From Pseudactinotalea sp. HY158 (GTDB taxonomy: Bacteria > Actinomycetota > Actinomycetes > Actinomycetales > Beutenbergiaceae), in the NCBI RefSeq assembly GCF_009660225.1, contig NZ_CP045920.1:3484079-3548078 (forward strand): 64,000 bases of DNA. Reading direction: 5' to 3'. Below are positions 52,005 through 60,098 of this stretch, piece by piece; within the stretch, counting starts at the first letter, position 1; every line of letters starts with the position of its first letter. Under the pieces are notes generated by a model, which saw only the letters and a list, made by a program, of their open reading frames with translations, did no database searches and had not been told where the DNA came from. The translations under genes were made by a program, and so were the position numbers.

Positions 52005-54920
52005 ATGTCCCAGCACCGGCCCGAGCCCGACGGCCCCCGCCGCAGCGTTCGAGTCGTCGACATCCCGCTGGAGCGGGTGCACCGGCCCGTCGACCTCGTG
52101 CTCATGGTCGGCTGCCTCGTGGCGATCGTCGCGATGCTCGCGCTGTCGGTGTACGCGCGCGGCACGACCTCCGGCGTGACCCACGACGTGCAGTCCGCGT
52201 TCTCCTCCGTCGTGCGCGGGATCCTGCTCGTGCCGATCACCGTGATCGAGGGGCTGCTGACGATCGTGTTGCCGGTCATCGTGATCGTGGAGCGGCTCGT
52301 GCGCCGCAATCCGCGGGCCGTGGTCGAGGCGATCGCCTCCGCCGCGGTGGCCTTCGTCGCCACCGTCGGCTTCGTGTGGCTGCTCTCGCATGTCGCGCCC
52401 GACCGGCTGGTCCGGTCGCTGCAGATCTGGCAGGACGGCGCCCTCATCCTGTCGATCTCGCCGTCCGTGGCCGCTCTCGCGGCATTATTGACGACGACGG
52501 GCACCCGGGCGACGAATCGCGCCGTGGCCGTGTCGTGGACGTTGCTGTGGGTGGCGCTGGCGGTGAGCGTGATCACCGGGGACACGACGATCATCGGGGC
52601 GATCGTGGCGGCCCTGCTCGGGCGGGCGTTCGGGCTCGCGGTGCGCTATGCGATGGGGGTGCTCTCGGAGCGGGTGCACGGGGCCGACCTCGTCGATGCG
52701 ATCCGGCGCGCCGGCATCGACCCGCTCAACGTCGTGCGGATCGGCGACGAGACGAACGCCGCCGAGCTCCGGCTCGAGGTGGCCACGCCGCAGGGCGCGA
52801 TCGGTTATTCCCTCATCGCGGCGCGGGCGGCGCGGGCCGGGGGTGGCGGCCGGCCGGGTGACGGGCGGCCGGGCGGCTCGGACGGCGGGCACGCGAGCGA
52901 CTCGGGCGACTCGGGTGGCTCACACGGCCCGGGTGACTCGGACGGCCCGGACGGCGGGCAGCCCCGCGGCGGTGGGACCGACGCCCAGGCAGACGGGACC
53001 CAAGCCGACGACGCCCGGGCAGACGACGCCCAGGCAGGCGGGACCCAAGCCGACGAGCCTCGGGCAGACGGGACCCGGGCGGGTGAGCCCCGGCCGGGTG
53101 ACGCCCGGGCGCCGGGGCGAGCTGCGTCGTCCTCGAGCGACGGCGGTCAATGGCGGGGCGTGTGGGAGCTCGTGGGCGACGAGCCGCCCACGGAGACGAC
53201 GGTGCAGCGCATCGTCGCGGCGATCCCGGAGCCCGCCACGGTGACGATGGAACGCGAGGGCTGGAACCGGGTCTATGCGGTGGACGCCTTCGACGGGCGC
53301 CGCTGGGACGTCGTGGTGCTCGACGAGGACCGGCAGGTCATCGGGATGCTCAGCCAGGTGTGGACGGCGCTGCAGCTGCGCGGGATGGGCCGGCGTTCGG
53401 CCACGAACCTGCGCCAGGCCGCGGACCGAGCCGCGCTCATGTCGTACGCGGCGGTCGCGGCCGGGGTGAACACCCCGCGCCTGCACGGGGTCGCCGAGAG
53501 CCGGGCCTCGGTCGTGCTCGTCGGGGAGCACGTGCGGGGGGCGCAGGCGGCCGACTCGCTCGCCGCGGAGGAGCTGACCGACGAGGTGATGACCGCCGCG
53601 TGGCACCAGCTGCTCACGGCCCACGCGGCCGGGCTGAGCCACCGGAACCTCTCGGGCGAGTCGGTGCTCGTGGTGCCGGGCGCGCGGCCGCAGGTGTGGC
53701 TCTCCGGCTGGGAGCAGGGCGAGATCGCCAGCCCCTCCCTCACCCGCCGCATCGACCAGTTCCAGCTGCTCGCCACGTTCGCGCTGCGCATCGGCGTGGA
53801 GCGGGCCGTGGCGGTGGCGGCCGAGCTGCTCACGCCCGAGGAGCTCGCCGCGCTCGCGCCCGTGGTGCAGCGGGTGGTGCTCCCCCCGGAGCTGCAGTCC
53901 GCGGCCCGCAGCCACAAGCACGTGCTGCGGGAGCTGCGCACGACACTCGCCGGGTACCTGCCCGAGCAGTCCGACGTGGTCGAGCCGCTCAAGCTCACCC
54001 GGTTCTCCGCGCGGACCGTGGTCATGACCACGATCGCGCTCGTGGCGGGCTGGGTGCTGCTCACCACCCTGAACTTCCGCGACATCGCCGAGCGCATGGG
54101 CGAGGCGGAGCCGGGCTGGCTCGTCGTGGCGTTCGTGCTCGGCATGCTCACCTTCCTCGGCGCGGCGATGGGGCTCGTGGCCTTCTCCCCGACCAGGCTG
54201 GGCCTGTGGCGCACCGCGCTCGTGCAGGTGGCCGCCTCGGTCGTCGTGCTCGTCGCCCCGGCGGGCGTGGGGCCGGCCGCGCTCAACCTGCGGTTCATGC
54301 AGCGGCGCCGGATCGACACCCCGATGGCGGTCGCGACCGTGGCCCTGCTGCAGGTGTCGCAGATCGTGACCACCGTGCTGCTGCTCGTGGCGATCGCGCT
54401 GTTCACCGGGTCGGCGGGGGCGCTGAGTCAGCTGCCCTCGCGCACGATCGTGGTGGTGCTCATCGCGCTCGCGCTCATCGCCGGGGTGGTCGTGTCGATC
54501 CCGGCGCTGCGGCGCTTCCTGGCGGCCAAGATCATGCCCACGCTGCGGCAGGTGTGGCCGCGGGTGCTGTGGGTCGTGGGCCAGCCCGGCCGACTCGCGA
54601 TGGGCATCGGCGGGAACCTGCTCATGAGCGTGGGCTACCTCGCCGCGTTCGGCTTCACTCTCAAGGCGTTCGGCTTCACGCTGCCGCTGACGACCCTGGC
54701 GATCGTCTTCCTCACCGGGAACACGGTCGGTGCCGCGGTGCCGACCCCGGGCGGGATCGGCGCGATCGAGGCGGCGCTCTCGACCGGGCTCGGGGCAGCC
54801 GGGATCGGCACGGCCGTCGCCCTGTCGACCGCCGTGGTCTTCCGCGTGCTCACGTTCTGGCTGCGGGTGCCGATCGGCTGGGTCGCGCTGCGGCACCTGC
54901 AGAAGCGCGGCGAGGTCTGA
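52005..54920 (+). CDS. Pseudokinase-flippase fusion (LPG-synthase-type transmembrane protein)
   Basis: 971 aa. Residues ~25-218 hold about six membrane segments. Residues ~282-375 are a G/D/Q/A-rich disordered insert with repeated TQADD/AQAD units. Residues ~405-650 resemble a protein kinase fold without catalytic residues: the HRD-like loop is H546-R-N548-LSGESVLV (Asp to Asn, no Lys or Asn), and the DFG position reads LSGWEQG. Residues ~665-965 are the lysylphosphatidylglycerol-synthase/AglD-type flippase domain (about eight segments, ending GAAVPTPGGIGAIEAALSTGL). It probably moves a lipid or lipid-linked glycan, with the pseudokinase sensing a ligand. A PP2C phosphatase follows. Confidence 0.8.
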   Translation: MSQHRPEPDGPRRSVRVVDIPLERVHRPVDLVLMVGCLVAIVAMLALSVYARGTTSGVTHDVQSAFSSVVRGILLVPITVIEGLLTIVLPVIVIVERLVRRNPRAVVEAIASAAVAFVATVGFVWLLSHVAPDRLVRSLQIWQDGALILSISPSVAALAALLTTTGTRATNRAVAVSWTLLWVALAVSVITGDTTIIGAIVAALLGRAFGLAVRYAMGVLSERVHGADLVDAIRRAGIDPLNVVRIGDETNAAELRLEVATPQGAIGYSLIAARAARAGGGGRPGDGRPGGSDGGHASDSGDSGGSHGPGDSDGPDGGQPRGGGTDAQADGTQADDARADDAQAGGTQADEPRADGTRAGEPRPGDARAPGRAASSSSDGGQWRGVWELVGDEPPTETTVQRIVAAIPEPATVTMEREGWNRVYAVDAFDGRRWDVVVLDEDRQVIGMLSQVWTALQLRGMGRRSATNLRQAADRAALMSYAAVAAGVNTPRLHGVAESRASVVLVGEHVRGAQAADSLAAEELTDEVMTAAWHQLLTAHAAGLSHRNLSGESVLVVPGARPQVWLSGWEQGEIASPSLTRRIDQFQLLATFALRIGVERAVAVAAELLTPEELAALAPVVQRVVLPPELQSAARSHKHVLRELRTTLAGYLPEQSDVVEPLKLTRFSARTVVMTTIALVAGWVLLTTLNFRDIAERMGEAEPGWLVVAFVLGMLTFLGAAMGLVAFSPTRLGLWRTALVQVAASVVVLVAPAGVGPAALNLRFMQRRRIDTPMAVATVALLQVSQIVTTVLLLVAIALFTGSAGALSQLPSRTIVVVLIALALIAGVVVSIPALRRFLAAKIMPTLRQVWPRVLWVVGQPGRLAMGIGGNLLMSVGYLAAFGFTLKAFGFTLPLTTLAIVFLTGNTVGAAVPTPGGIGAIEAALSTGLGAAGIGTAVALSTAVVFRVLTFWLRVPIGWVALRHLQKRGEV

Positions 54921-55024
54921 GGGCCCGGCCCGCGTGTACACCGGCGCGGCCGTCCACACCGTGGGACCTTCGGTTTCAGGCCCCGGTCCGGCGGCATTAG
55001 AGTTGTGCGGGTGGAGACGCGTGC

Positions 55025-56554
55025 ATGGGAGCCAGTGATATGCCTTTAGGGTTCCGCTGGGCCGTGCAGAGCGACGTCGGAACCGTGCGCACGAACAACG
55101 AGGATTCCGCCTTCGCGTCCCCCGGGGTGCTCGTGCTCGCGGACGGCATGGGCGGTCACGCCGGCGGTGAGGTCGCCTCCGTGGTGGCCACGAACCGGTT
55201 CGCCCGGATCGACCCGGGCGGCGGCGACCTTCCGGCGCAGCTCACCGGCGCGGGCCGGGAGACGCGCGCGGCGCTGCACGCCATGTCGGTGGCCGATCCC
55301 TCCCTCGAGACGATGGGCACGACTGCGATCGCGCTCGTGAGCGACGGGGCGCGGCTGCTCGCCGGGCACATCGGCGACTCCCGCCTGTATCTGCTGCGCG
55401 GCGAGGAACTCTTCCAGGTGACCACCGATCACACCCACGTGCAGTACCTGGTGGACTCCGGCCAGATCCACCCCGAGCAGGTCGCCACCCACCCGTACCG
55501 GGCGATGCTGCTGCGCTCGCTCGACGATCAGCCGGGCGGCACCGATCTCGATCTCATCGAGGTCGACGCCTCGGCCGGCGACCGGCTGCTGCTGTGCTCC
55601 GACGGTCTCTCGGACTACGTGGCCGTGCCCGTGATCGGCCGGCTCCTCGCCGCCGGCACGCCGGATCAGGCCGCGGCCGCGCTCGTGGCACGGGCGCTCG
55701 CCGACGGCACCCGCGACAACGTCACCGTGGTCGTGGCGGACGTCGAGCAGGGGCCTGTGGACGACGTCGCCGCCGCGGGCGGAGCGGCTGCGGATCCGCT
55801 CGTGCTCAGCCCGGAGGCGGCCGGTGCGCTCGGCGCGGTCATGCCCGAACTGCTCACCGGGTCGGGCGACGACGCCGGTGATGGCGCCGGTGATGGCGCC
55901 GGGGCCGATGCCGGTGATGGCGCAGGTGCCGGTGTCGGTGTCGGTGCCGGCGAGAGTGACGCAGGTGCGGGTATCGCCGATGCTCGCGGAGACGCGTTCA
56001 TCGACGCCGGGGATTCCGTCGGCACCGACACCGGCGCCCCAGCCGACGACACCGATGTCGACGCCGGCCAAGCCGGCCGCGCCCACGCCGGCGATCCCGG
56101 CATCCGCGCCGACCGAGGCCACGACCGCGACGACGCAGCCGACGCGACCGGCGCTCCGGCCGATGTAGCCGCCGAGTCAGCGGCCGATGCAGCGGTCCAG
56201 ACTCCTGGGGCCGGGCAGTCCGCTGAGACGGCCGAGCCCGGGGCGGCCGTGCCCTCGGGGGAGACTGTTCCCGCTGAAGCGGCTGCGGGCTCTGGATCCC
56301 TCGGGGCGACCGAGTCCATCGAGTCCACCGAGTCGGCGGAGCCCGGTGTCTTCGGCGGTTCCGGTCGGGGTGAGCGCGCCGATGCCCAGGGTGCTCCGGG
56401 CACGGGTGACACCTCCCCGTATCCCGAGGCCGCGACCCCGATCAGCGCGCAGGTGCCGGCCCCGCCGCCCCCTCGGTCCGGGATCCCGGTTGCCGGCGTG
56501 CTCGCCGCGGTGGCGATCCTCATCCTCGGCGCGGCGTTCGTCGCCCTGCTCTGA
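55025..56554 (+). CDS. PP2C-type serine/threonine protein phosphatase with disordered tail and C-terminal anchor
   Basis: 509 aa. The PP2C core (~1-245) has all metal motifs: NNEDSAF, LADGMGGHAGGE, GHIGDSRLYLLR, LLCSDGLSDYV and RDNVTVVVAD. Residues ~275-480 are a low-complexity D/G/A/E-rich tail, partly in GDGAGDGAG-type repeats, ending in one membrane helix (GIPVAGVLAAVAILILGAAF), so the catalytic domain is tethered at the membrane. ATG 55025 (GGAG 9 nt upstream) and ATG 55040 (MPLGFRWAVQ, also GGAG 8 nt upstream) are both possible. It lies 104 bp downstream of the pseudokinase-flippase gene, a likely functional pair. Confidence 0.88.
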   Translation: MGASDMPLGFRWAVQSDVGTVRTNNEDSAFASPGVLVLADGMGGHAGGEVASVVATNRFARIDPGGGDLPAQLTGAGRETRAALHAMSVADPSLETMGTTAIALVSDGARLLAGHIGDSRLYLLRGEELFQVTTDHTHVQYLVDSGQIHPEQVATHPYRAMLLRSLDDQPGGTDLDLIEVDASAGDRLLLCSDGLSDYVAVPVIGRLLAAGTPDQAAAALVARALADGTRDNVTVVVADVEQGPVDDVAAAGGAAADPLVLSPEAAGALGAVMPELLTGSGDDAGDGAGDGAGADAGDGAGAGVGVGAGESDAGAGIADARGDAFIDAGDSVGTDTGAPADDTDVDAGQAGRAHAGDPGIRADRGHDRDDAADATGAPADVAAESAADAAVQTPGAGQSAETAEPGAAVPSGETVPAEAAAGSGSLGATESIESTESAEPGVFGGSGRGERADAQGAPGTGDTSPYPEAATPISAQVPAPPPPRSGIPVAGVLAAVAILILGAAFVALL

Positions 56555-56604
56555 GGAGCCGGTCACTCCTCCCGGCCCGCCCGATCCTCGCCCCCTCCCG
56601 GCCC

Positions 56605-57165
56605 GACCAGGGCCAAACCCGGGATCTCGCCCGCCACCAGGGCCAAACTCCGGATCCCGCCCGCGACCAGGGCGAAACCCCGGATCTTGCGCACGACCAG
56701 GGCCAAAGCCCGGATCCAGAGCCGGATACCCACGATTCCGCCCTGGTCGGCGAACTGACGAAGCCGAGGGCGGCAGCACGGACCCGCCGCGAGGCGACGA
56801 CCAGGGTGGAACCCCGGATCAAGCCCTCGACCACGGCGAAACCCGGGATCGTGCCCGCGACCAGGGTGGAACCCGGGATCTCCCCCGCGACCAGGGCGAG
56901 ACCCGGGATCTCCCCCGCGACCAGGGCGAATCCCCGGATCCAGAGCCCGATAGCCACGACTTCACCCTGGTCGGCGAGCTAACGAAGCCAAGGGCGGCAG
57001 CACGGCCCGCCGCGAGGCGACGACCAGGGTGGAACCCCGGATCGAGCCCTCGACCAGGGCGAAGCCCGGGATCGTGCCCGCGACCAGGGTGGAACCCGGG
57101 ATCTTGCCCGCGACCAGGGCGGAACCGCGGATCCAGAGCCGGATAGCCACGATTTCACCCTGGTC
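56605..57165. repeat. 30-bp repeat array in three higher-order blocks
   Basis: Thirteen 30-bp units (consensus GACCAGGGYGRAACCCGGG plus ATCNNNCCCGC) start at 56605, 56635, 56665, 56695; 56799, 56829, 56859, 56889, 56919; 57022, 57052, 57082, 57112. Each block's last unit runs into a conserved tail and closes with CCCTGGTC (56741, 56965, 57158), the reverse complement of GACCAGGG. A ~49-bp linker separates blocks. The exact 30-bp phase equals ten codons or nearly three helical turns. It lies between the convergent PP2C and LssY-type genes. Minus-strand frames read (LVAGxIPGxA)n; a real peptide seems unlikely but is not excluded. Confidence 0.85.
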
Positions 57166-57423
57166 GGCGAATCGACGACGAGGAGAACCGCCGGGCCATG
57201 AGACCGCCGGGGCCGTAAGGCCGACGGCGACGGGGAGAACCGCCGGGGCCGTGAGACCGCCGGGGCCGTGGGGCGGAACCGACGAGGCCCGAGCGCGGGG
57301 TCAGCGACGGGCGTGGGACCGACAGGGCCACAGCGCGGGTCAGCGACGGGCGTGGGACCGACAGGGCCACAGCGCGGGTCAGCGACGGGCGTGGGACCGA
57401 CGGGGCCCGAGTGCGCGCGCGGG
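57166..57423. repeat. 39-bp tandem repeat and GC-rich repeats
   Basis: After the 30-bp array come short GAGAACCGCCGGGGCCGTGAGA-like duplicates (57180-57270), then a 39-bp unit beginning TCAGCGACGGGCGTGGGACC at 57301, 57340 and 57379. The last copy runs up to the 3' end of the minus-strand membrane protein. The region from 56555 to 57423 therefore holds almost nothing but repeats. Confidence 0.8.
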
Positions 57424-58824
57424 TCAGCGGCGGGCGAGGAACCGGGTGGGCCGGGTGGGCCGGGTGGCCCGGAGCTGCTGGCGGGCGATGCGGCGTCTGG
57501 CGACGTAGAGGCGCGCGATGTCGCCCGAGAGTACGAGCACCACCATGATCTCGGCGGCGGTGCCCACGAGGTTGAGGGCGAGGGTGCGCTCGGAGACCTC
57601 GATGAACCACATGACCGTCCACAGTGACGTGCTTGCCACCGACAGGCCGAGCACCGACGTGCGCGCCCACCCGTAGCCGGCGTAGACGAATCCGGCCAGC
57701 ACGAGATAGGTGGCCAGGAAGGTGCCCACGATGACGATCACGGTGGCATAGGTGGCGGCGTCGCTCAGGCCGAGCAGGTCGGCGACGGGCCGCACGATCG
57801 GCAGGGTCGCGAGCGTCGCGGAGCCGAGGCCGATGAGCCAGTTGACCGAGACCACCCCCGCCACGACCCGCAGCAGCATGACGAGCACGCCGAACGCCAG
57901 GGTCAGGGGGACGCGGCGGCGTTGACCCGCCTCGGCCCGGTCCGCCTCGATCTGCTCCCGGACCGCCGTGGACGCGGGCGGCAGCGGGCGCAGGTCCACG
58001 ATCGGCAGATCCCCGTCGGTGCGGATCCGGTCGCCCCCGCCGTTGCGGTGGTGGTAGCCGGAGGAGAAACTTGCGAGCACCTCGACCCCGATGCGCTCGT
58101 TCCCCGATTCGGGCCGGGTCAGGGTGGCCACGATGTGGTCGCGCTCCACGTCGATATCGGCCGCGATCCGGTGGGTGACCTGGCCCGTGAACAGCGACAG
58201 CCCCACCGCCCGGTCGTAGGTGCCCGCGGCGAGCCAGTCGACCCGCCGCCCGCCGGGCAGCAGCCAGCCCTCGGGCGCGGGCCAGAAGCGCACATGGTGG
58301 CGCTGAGCCGGATTCCCCTGCTCCTCCTGCTGGTACGTGAACGCCTGCCGCCTCCCGAACAGGAACAGCGAGCTCACCGGGGCGTCCGGGTACGTGGTGC
58401 GCCGGAGCGTGGCCGCCACGAGCCGCCATCCGGAGGTCAGGTTGAGCTCGTCGGCCCGGTGCCAGCCGGCACGCAGCATCGCCGTGTGCACGTGGTCCTC
58501 GCTGCCGAGCAGCACGAGGTTGACCGGGTCGCCGAGCAGGCCCTCCCGGGTGCGGGAGCGGCCGATGAAGTAGTCCGGCAGGTAGATCCGCGAGAGCACC
58601 GAGTGCACCCGCGGCAGCAGCAGGTAGGTGACGATCAGCCAGAACGGGATGAACGCCCAGATGTGTCGCCAGCCGGAGGTGAGGAGCTGGTGGATGAGCA
58701 GGAACGCGAGCCAGGTCGCCGCGGCCGTTCCGTAGACGAAGAACACCCGGTCCACGAAGCGCATCGGGTCGGCGCGGGCCACCTCGACGGCCGCGTGGGC
58801 GCGACGGGAGAAGGTGGAGACCAT
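57424..58824 (-). CDS. LssY C-terminal-domain-like membrane protein
   Basis: 466 aa. Two N-terminal membrane segments (~25-85) precede an LssY-C-like domain (YFIGRSRTREGLLGDPVNLV, SEDHVHTAMLRAGWHRADEL, LFLFGRRQAFTYQQEEQGNP), then four or five membrane segments (~300-440) and an Arg-rich tail (RRIARQQLRATRPTRPTRF). LssY relatives occur near type I secretion and PAP2-phosphatase proteins; function here is unknown. A TAGGTT hexamer ends 5 nt before ATG 58824, a leaderless promoter. Divergent from the MarR gene. Confidence 0.75.
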   Translation of the reverse strand: MVSTFSRRAHAAVEVARADPMRFVDRVFFVYGTAAATWLAFLLIHQLLTSGWRHIWAFIPFWLIVTYLLLPRVHSVLSRIYLPDYFIGRSRTREGLLGDPVNLVLLGSEDHVHTAMLRAGWHRADELNLTSGWRLVAATLRRTTYPDAPVSSLFLFGRRQAFTYQQEEQGNPAQRHHVRFWPAPEGWLLPGGRRVDWLAAGTYDRAVGLSLFTGQVTHRIAADIDVERDHIVATLTRPESGNERIGVEVLASFSSGYHHRNGGGDRIRTDGDLPIVDLRPLPPASTAVREQIEADRAEAGQRRRVPLTLAFGVLVMLLRVVAGVVSVNWLIGLGSATLATLPIVRPVADLLGLSDAATYATVIVIVGTFLATYLVLAGFVYAGYGWARTSVLGLSVASTSLWTVMWFIEVSERTLALNLVGTAAEIMVVLVLSGDIARLYVARRRIARQQLRATRPTRPTRFLARR

Positions 58825-58974
58825 GGCTCAACCTAATCAGATCGACACGCGCCGTCACCATCCGGGCCGCGGCCGACGAAAGTTCGGTGCGCCATGACCG
58901 CCCGGGCGGGTACATTGGCGCAGGCGAGGCCGTGTGGAGCGGCCCGCGGCTAGCGGAAAGTATGTGAGGCAGCG

Positions 58975-59442
58975 GTGGGTCCGGACGACGTGCAGTGGCT
59001 CAGCGAGCAGGAGAAGTCGGCCTGGCTGGCGCTCACCGCCCTGCTCACGAAGCTTCCTGGAGCGCTCGATTCGCAGCTCGAGCGGGACGCCGGCCTCACG
59101 TTCTTCGAGTACATGGTGCTCGGGATGCTCGCCGAGGCCCCGGAGCAGCGGCTGCGCATGTCGGAGCTGGCCGCGACCACGAACGGGTCGCTCTCCCGGC
59201 TCTCCCACGTGGCCCGCCGGCTCGAGAACTCCGGCCTCGTGACCCGCGAGCCCGACCCGGCGGACCGGCGCGCCACGGTCGCGATCCTCACCGACGCCGG
59301 CCGGGAGCGCGTGGAGCAGGCGGCGCCGGGGCACGTCGCCCACGCCCGCGAGCTCGTGGTGGACGCCGCCTCCCCCGACGACCTGGCCGCGTTCGGCCGC
59401 GTGGGCGCGCAGATCGTGGCCCGGATCGGGCGCCTGCGCTGA
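58975..59442 (+). CDS. MarR family transcriptional regulator
   Basis: 155 aa winged helix-turn-helix. Typical elements: LTFFEYMVLGMLAEAPEQRL, RMSELAATTNGSLSRLSHVARRLENSGLV (recognition helix) and the wing DPADRRATVAILTDAGRE. MarR proteins bind as dimers near their own promoters. GTG 58975 has GTGAGG upstream. The stop overlaps the start of a GNAT acetyltransferase (TGATG), so the pair is co-expressed and may be autoregulated from the 150-bp divergent region. Confidence 0.9.
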   Translation: MGPDDVQWLSEQEKSAWLALTALLTKLPGALDSQLERDAGLTFFEYMVLGMLAEAPEQRLRMSELAATTNGSLSRLSHVARRLENSGLVTREPDPADRRATVAILTDAGRERVEQAAPGHVAHARELVVDAASPDDLAAFGRVGAQIVARIGRLR

Positions 59443-60098
59443 TGCTGCTGCGCGGGCGGGGCGTGCTGCTGCGGGATCTGGAACCTGCGGACGGCGACCG
59501 GCTCGCCGATCTCACGGCGCTCGACCGCCCGTGGCGCCGCACGAACGGCCCCTATTTCGGTCAGCCGAGCCGGGCGGAGCTCGCCGACGATGACCGGCGG
59601 TTCCGGGAGCTCGCCGGCACGGACCACGCCCGGCTTCCCGACCCGCGCTCGATGCTCGCGATCTGCGTGCCCGGCCCCGCCGCGGAGAGCGGTCCCGGAG
59701 CCGACTCGGAGGGCGGGCCGGGAGCCGCCGTGCTCATCGGGCTCGTCTCCTGGTACTGGGAATCGCACGTGACGGACTGGCGCCGGATGGGGATCGCGAT
59801 CCACGACGAGGCGTATTGGGGGCGCGGGCTCGGCACCGAGGCGATTGCCCTGTGGACCTCCTACCTCTTCGATCACACCGACGCCCTGCGCCTCGACTTC
59901 GCCACCTATTCGGGCAATCCCGGCATGATCGCCGTGGGCCGGCGGCTCGGCTTCGTCGAGGAGGGCCGCTACCGCCGGGCGCGGCGCTGGGCGGGCGGCG
60001 TGCACGACGCCGTCGTCATGGGCGTGGTCCGGGAGGAGTGGGACGAGTTGCGCGGCCGGTGGCCGTTCACGCCCGAGGCGAGCGGGCGTCGTCCATAG
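59442..60098 (+). CDS. GNAT family N-acetyltransferase (RimJ/RimL-like)
   Basis: 218 aa. Starts MLLRGRGVLLRDLEPADGD, a RimJ/RimL-type opening. The acetyl-CoA-binding region is GIAIHDEAYWGRGLGTEAIALW, followed by NPGMIAVGRRLGFVEEGRYR. A Pro/Gly/Ala-rich insert lies at ~80-92. The acceptor is unknown. It is coupled to the MarR gene by a TGATG overlap. Its last 32 bp overlap, tail to tail, the end of the sortase gene on the other strand. Confidence 0.87.
   Translation: MLLRGRGVLLRDLEPADGDRLADLTALDRPWRRTNGPYFGQPSRAELADDDRRFRELAGTDHARLPDPRSMLAICVPGPAAESGPGADSEGGPGAAVLIGLVSWYWESHVTDWRRMGIAIHDEAYWGRGLGTEAIALWTSYLFDHTDALRLDFATYSGNPGMIAVGRRLGFVEEGRYRRARRWAGGVHDAVVMGVVREEWDELRGRWPFTPEASGRRP

Noticed and set aside
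56520-57150. Minus-strand ORFs encoding (LVAGxIPGxA)n peptides
   Set aside because: The open frame is explained by the 30-bp period being a multiple of three; no signal, ribosome site or unique domain supports a gene, so the region is listed as a repeat with the caveat noted.
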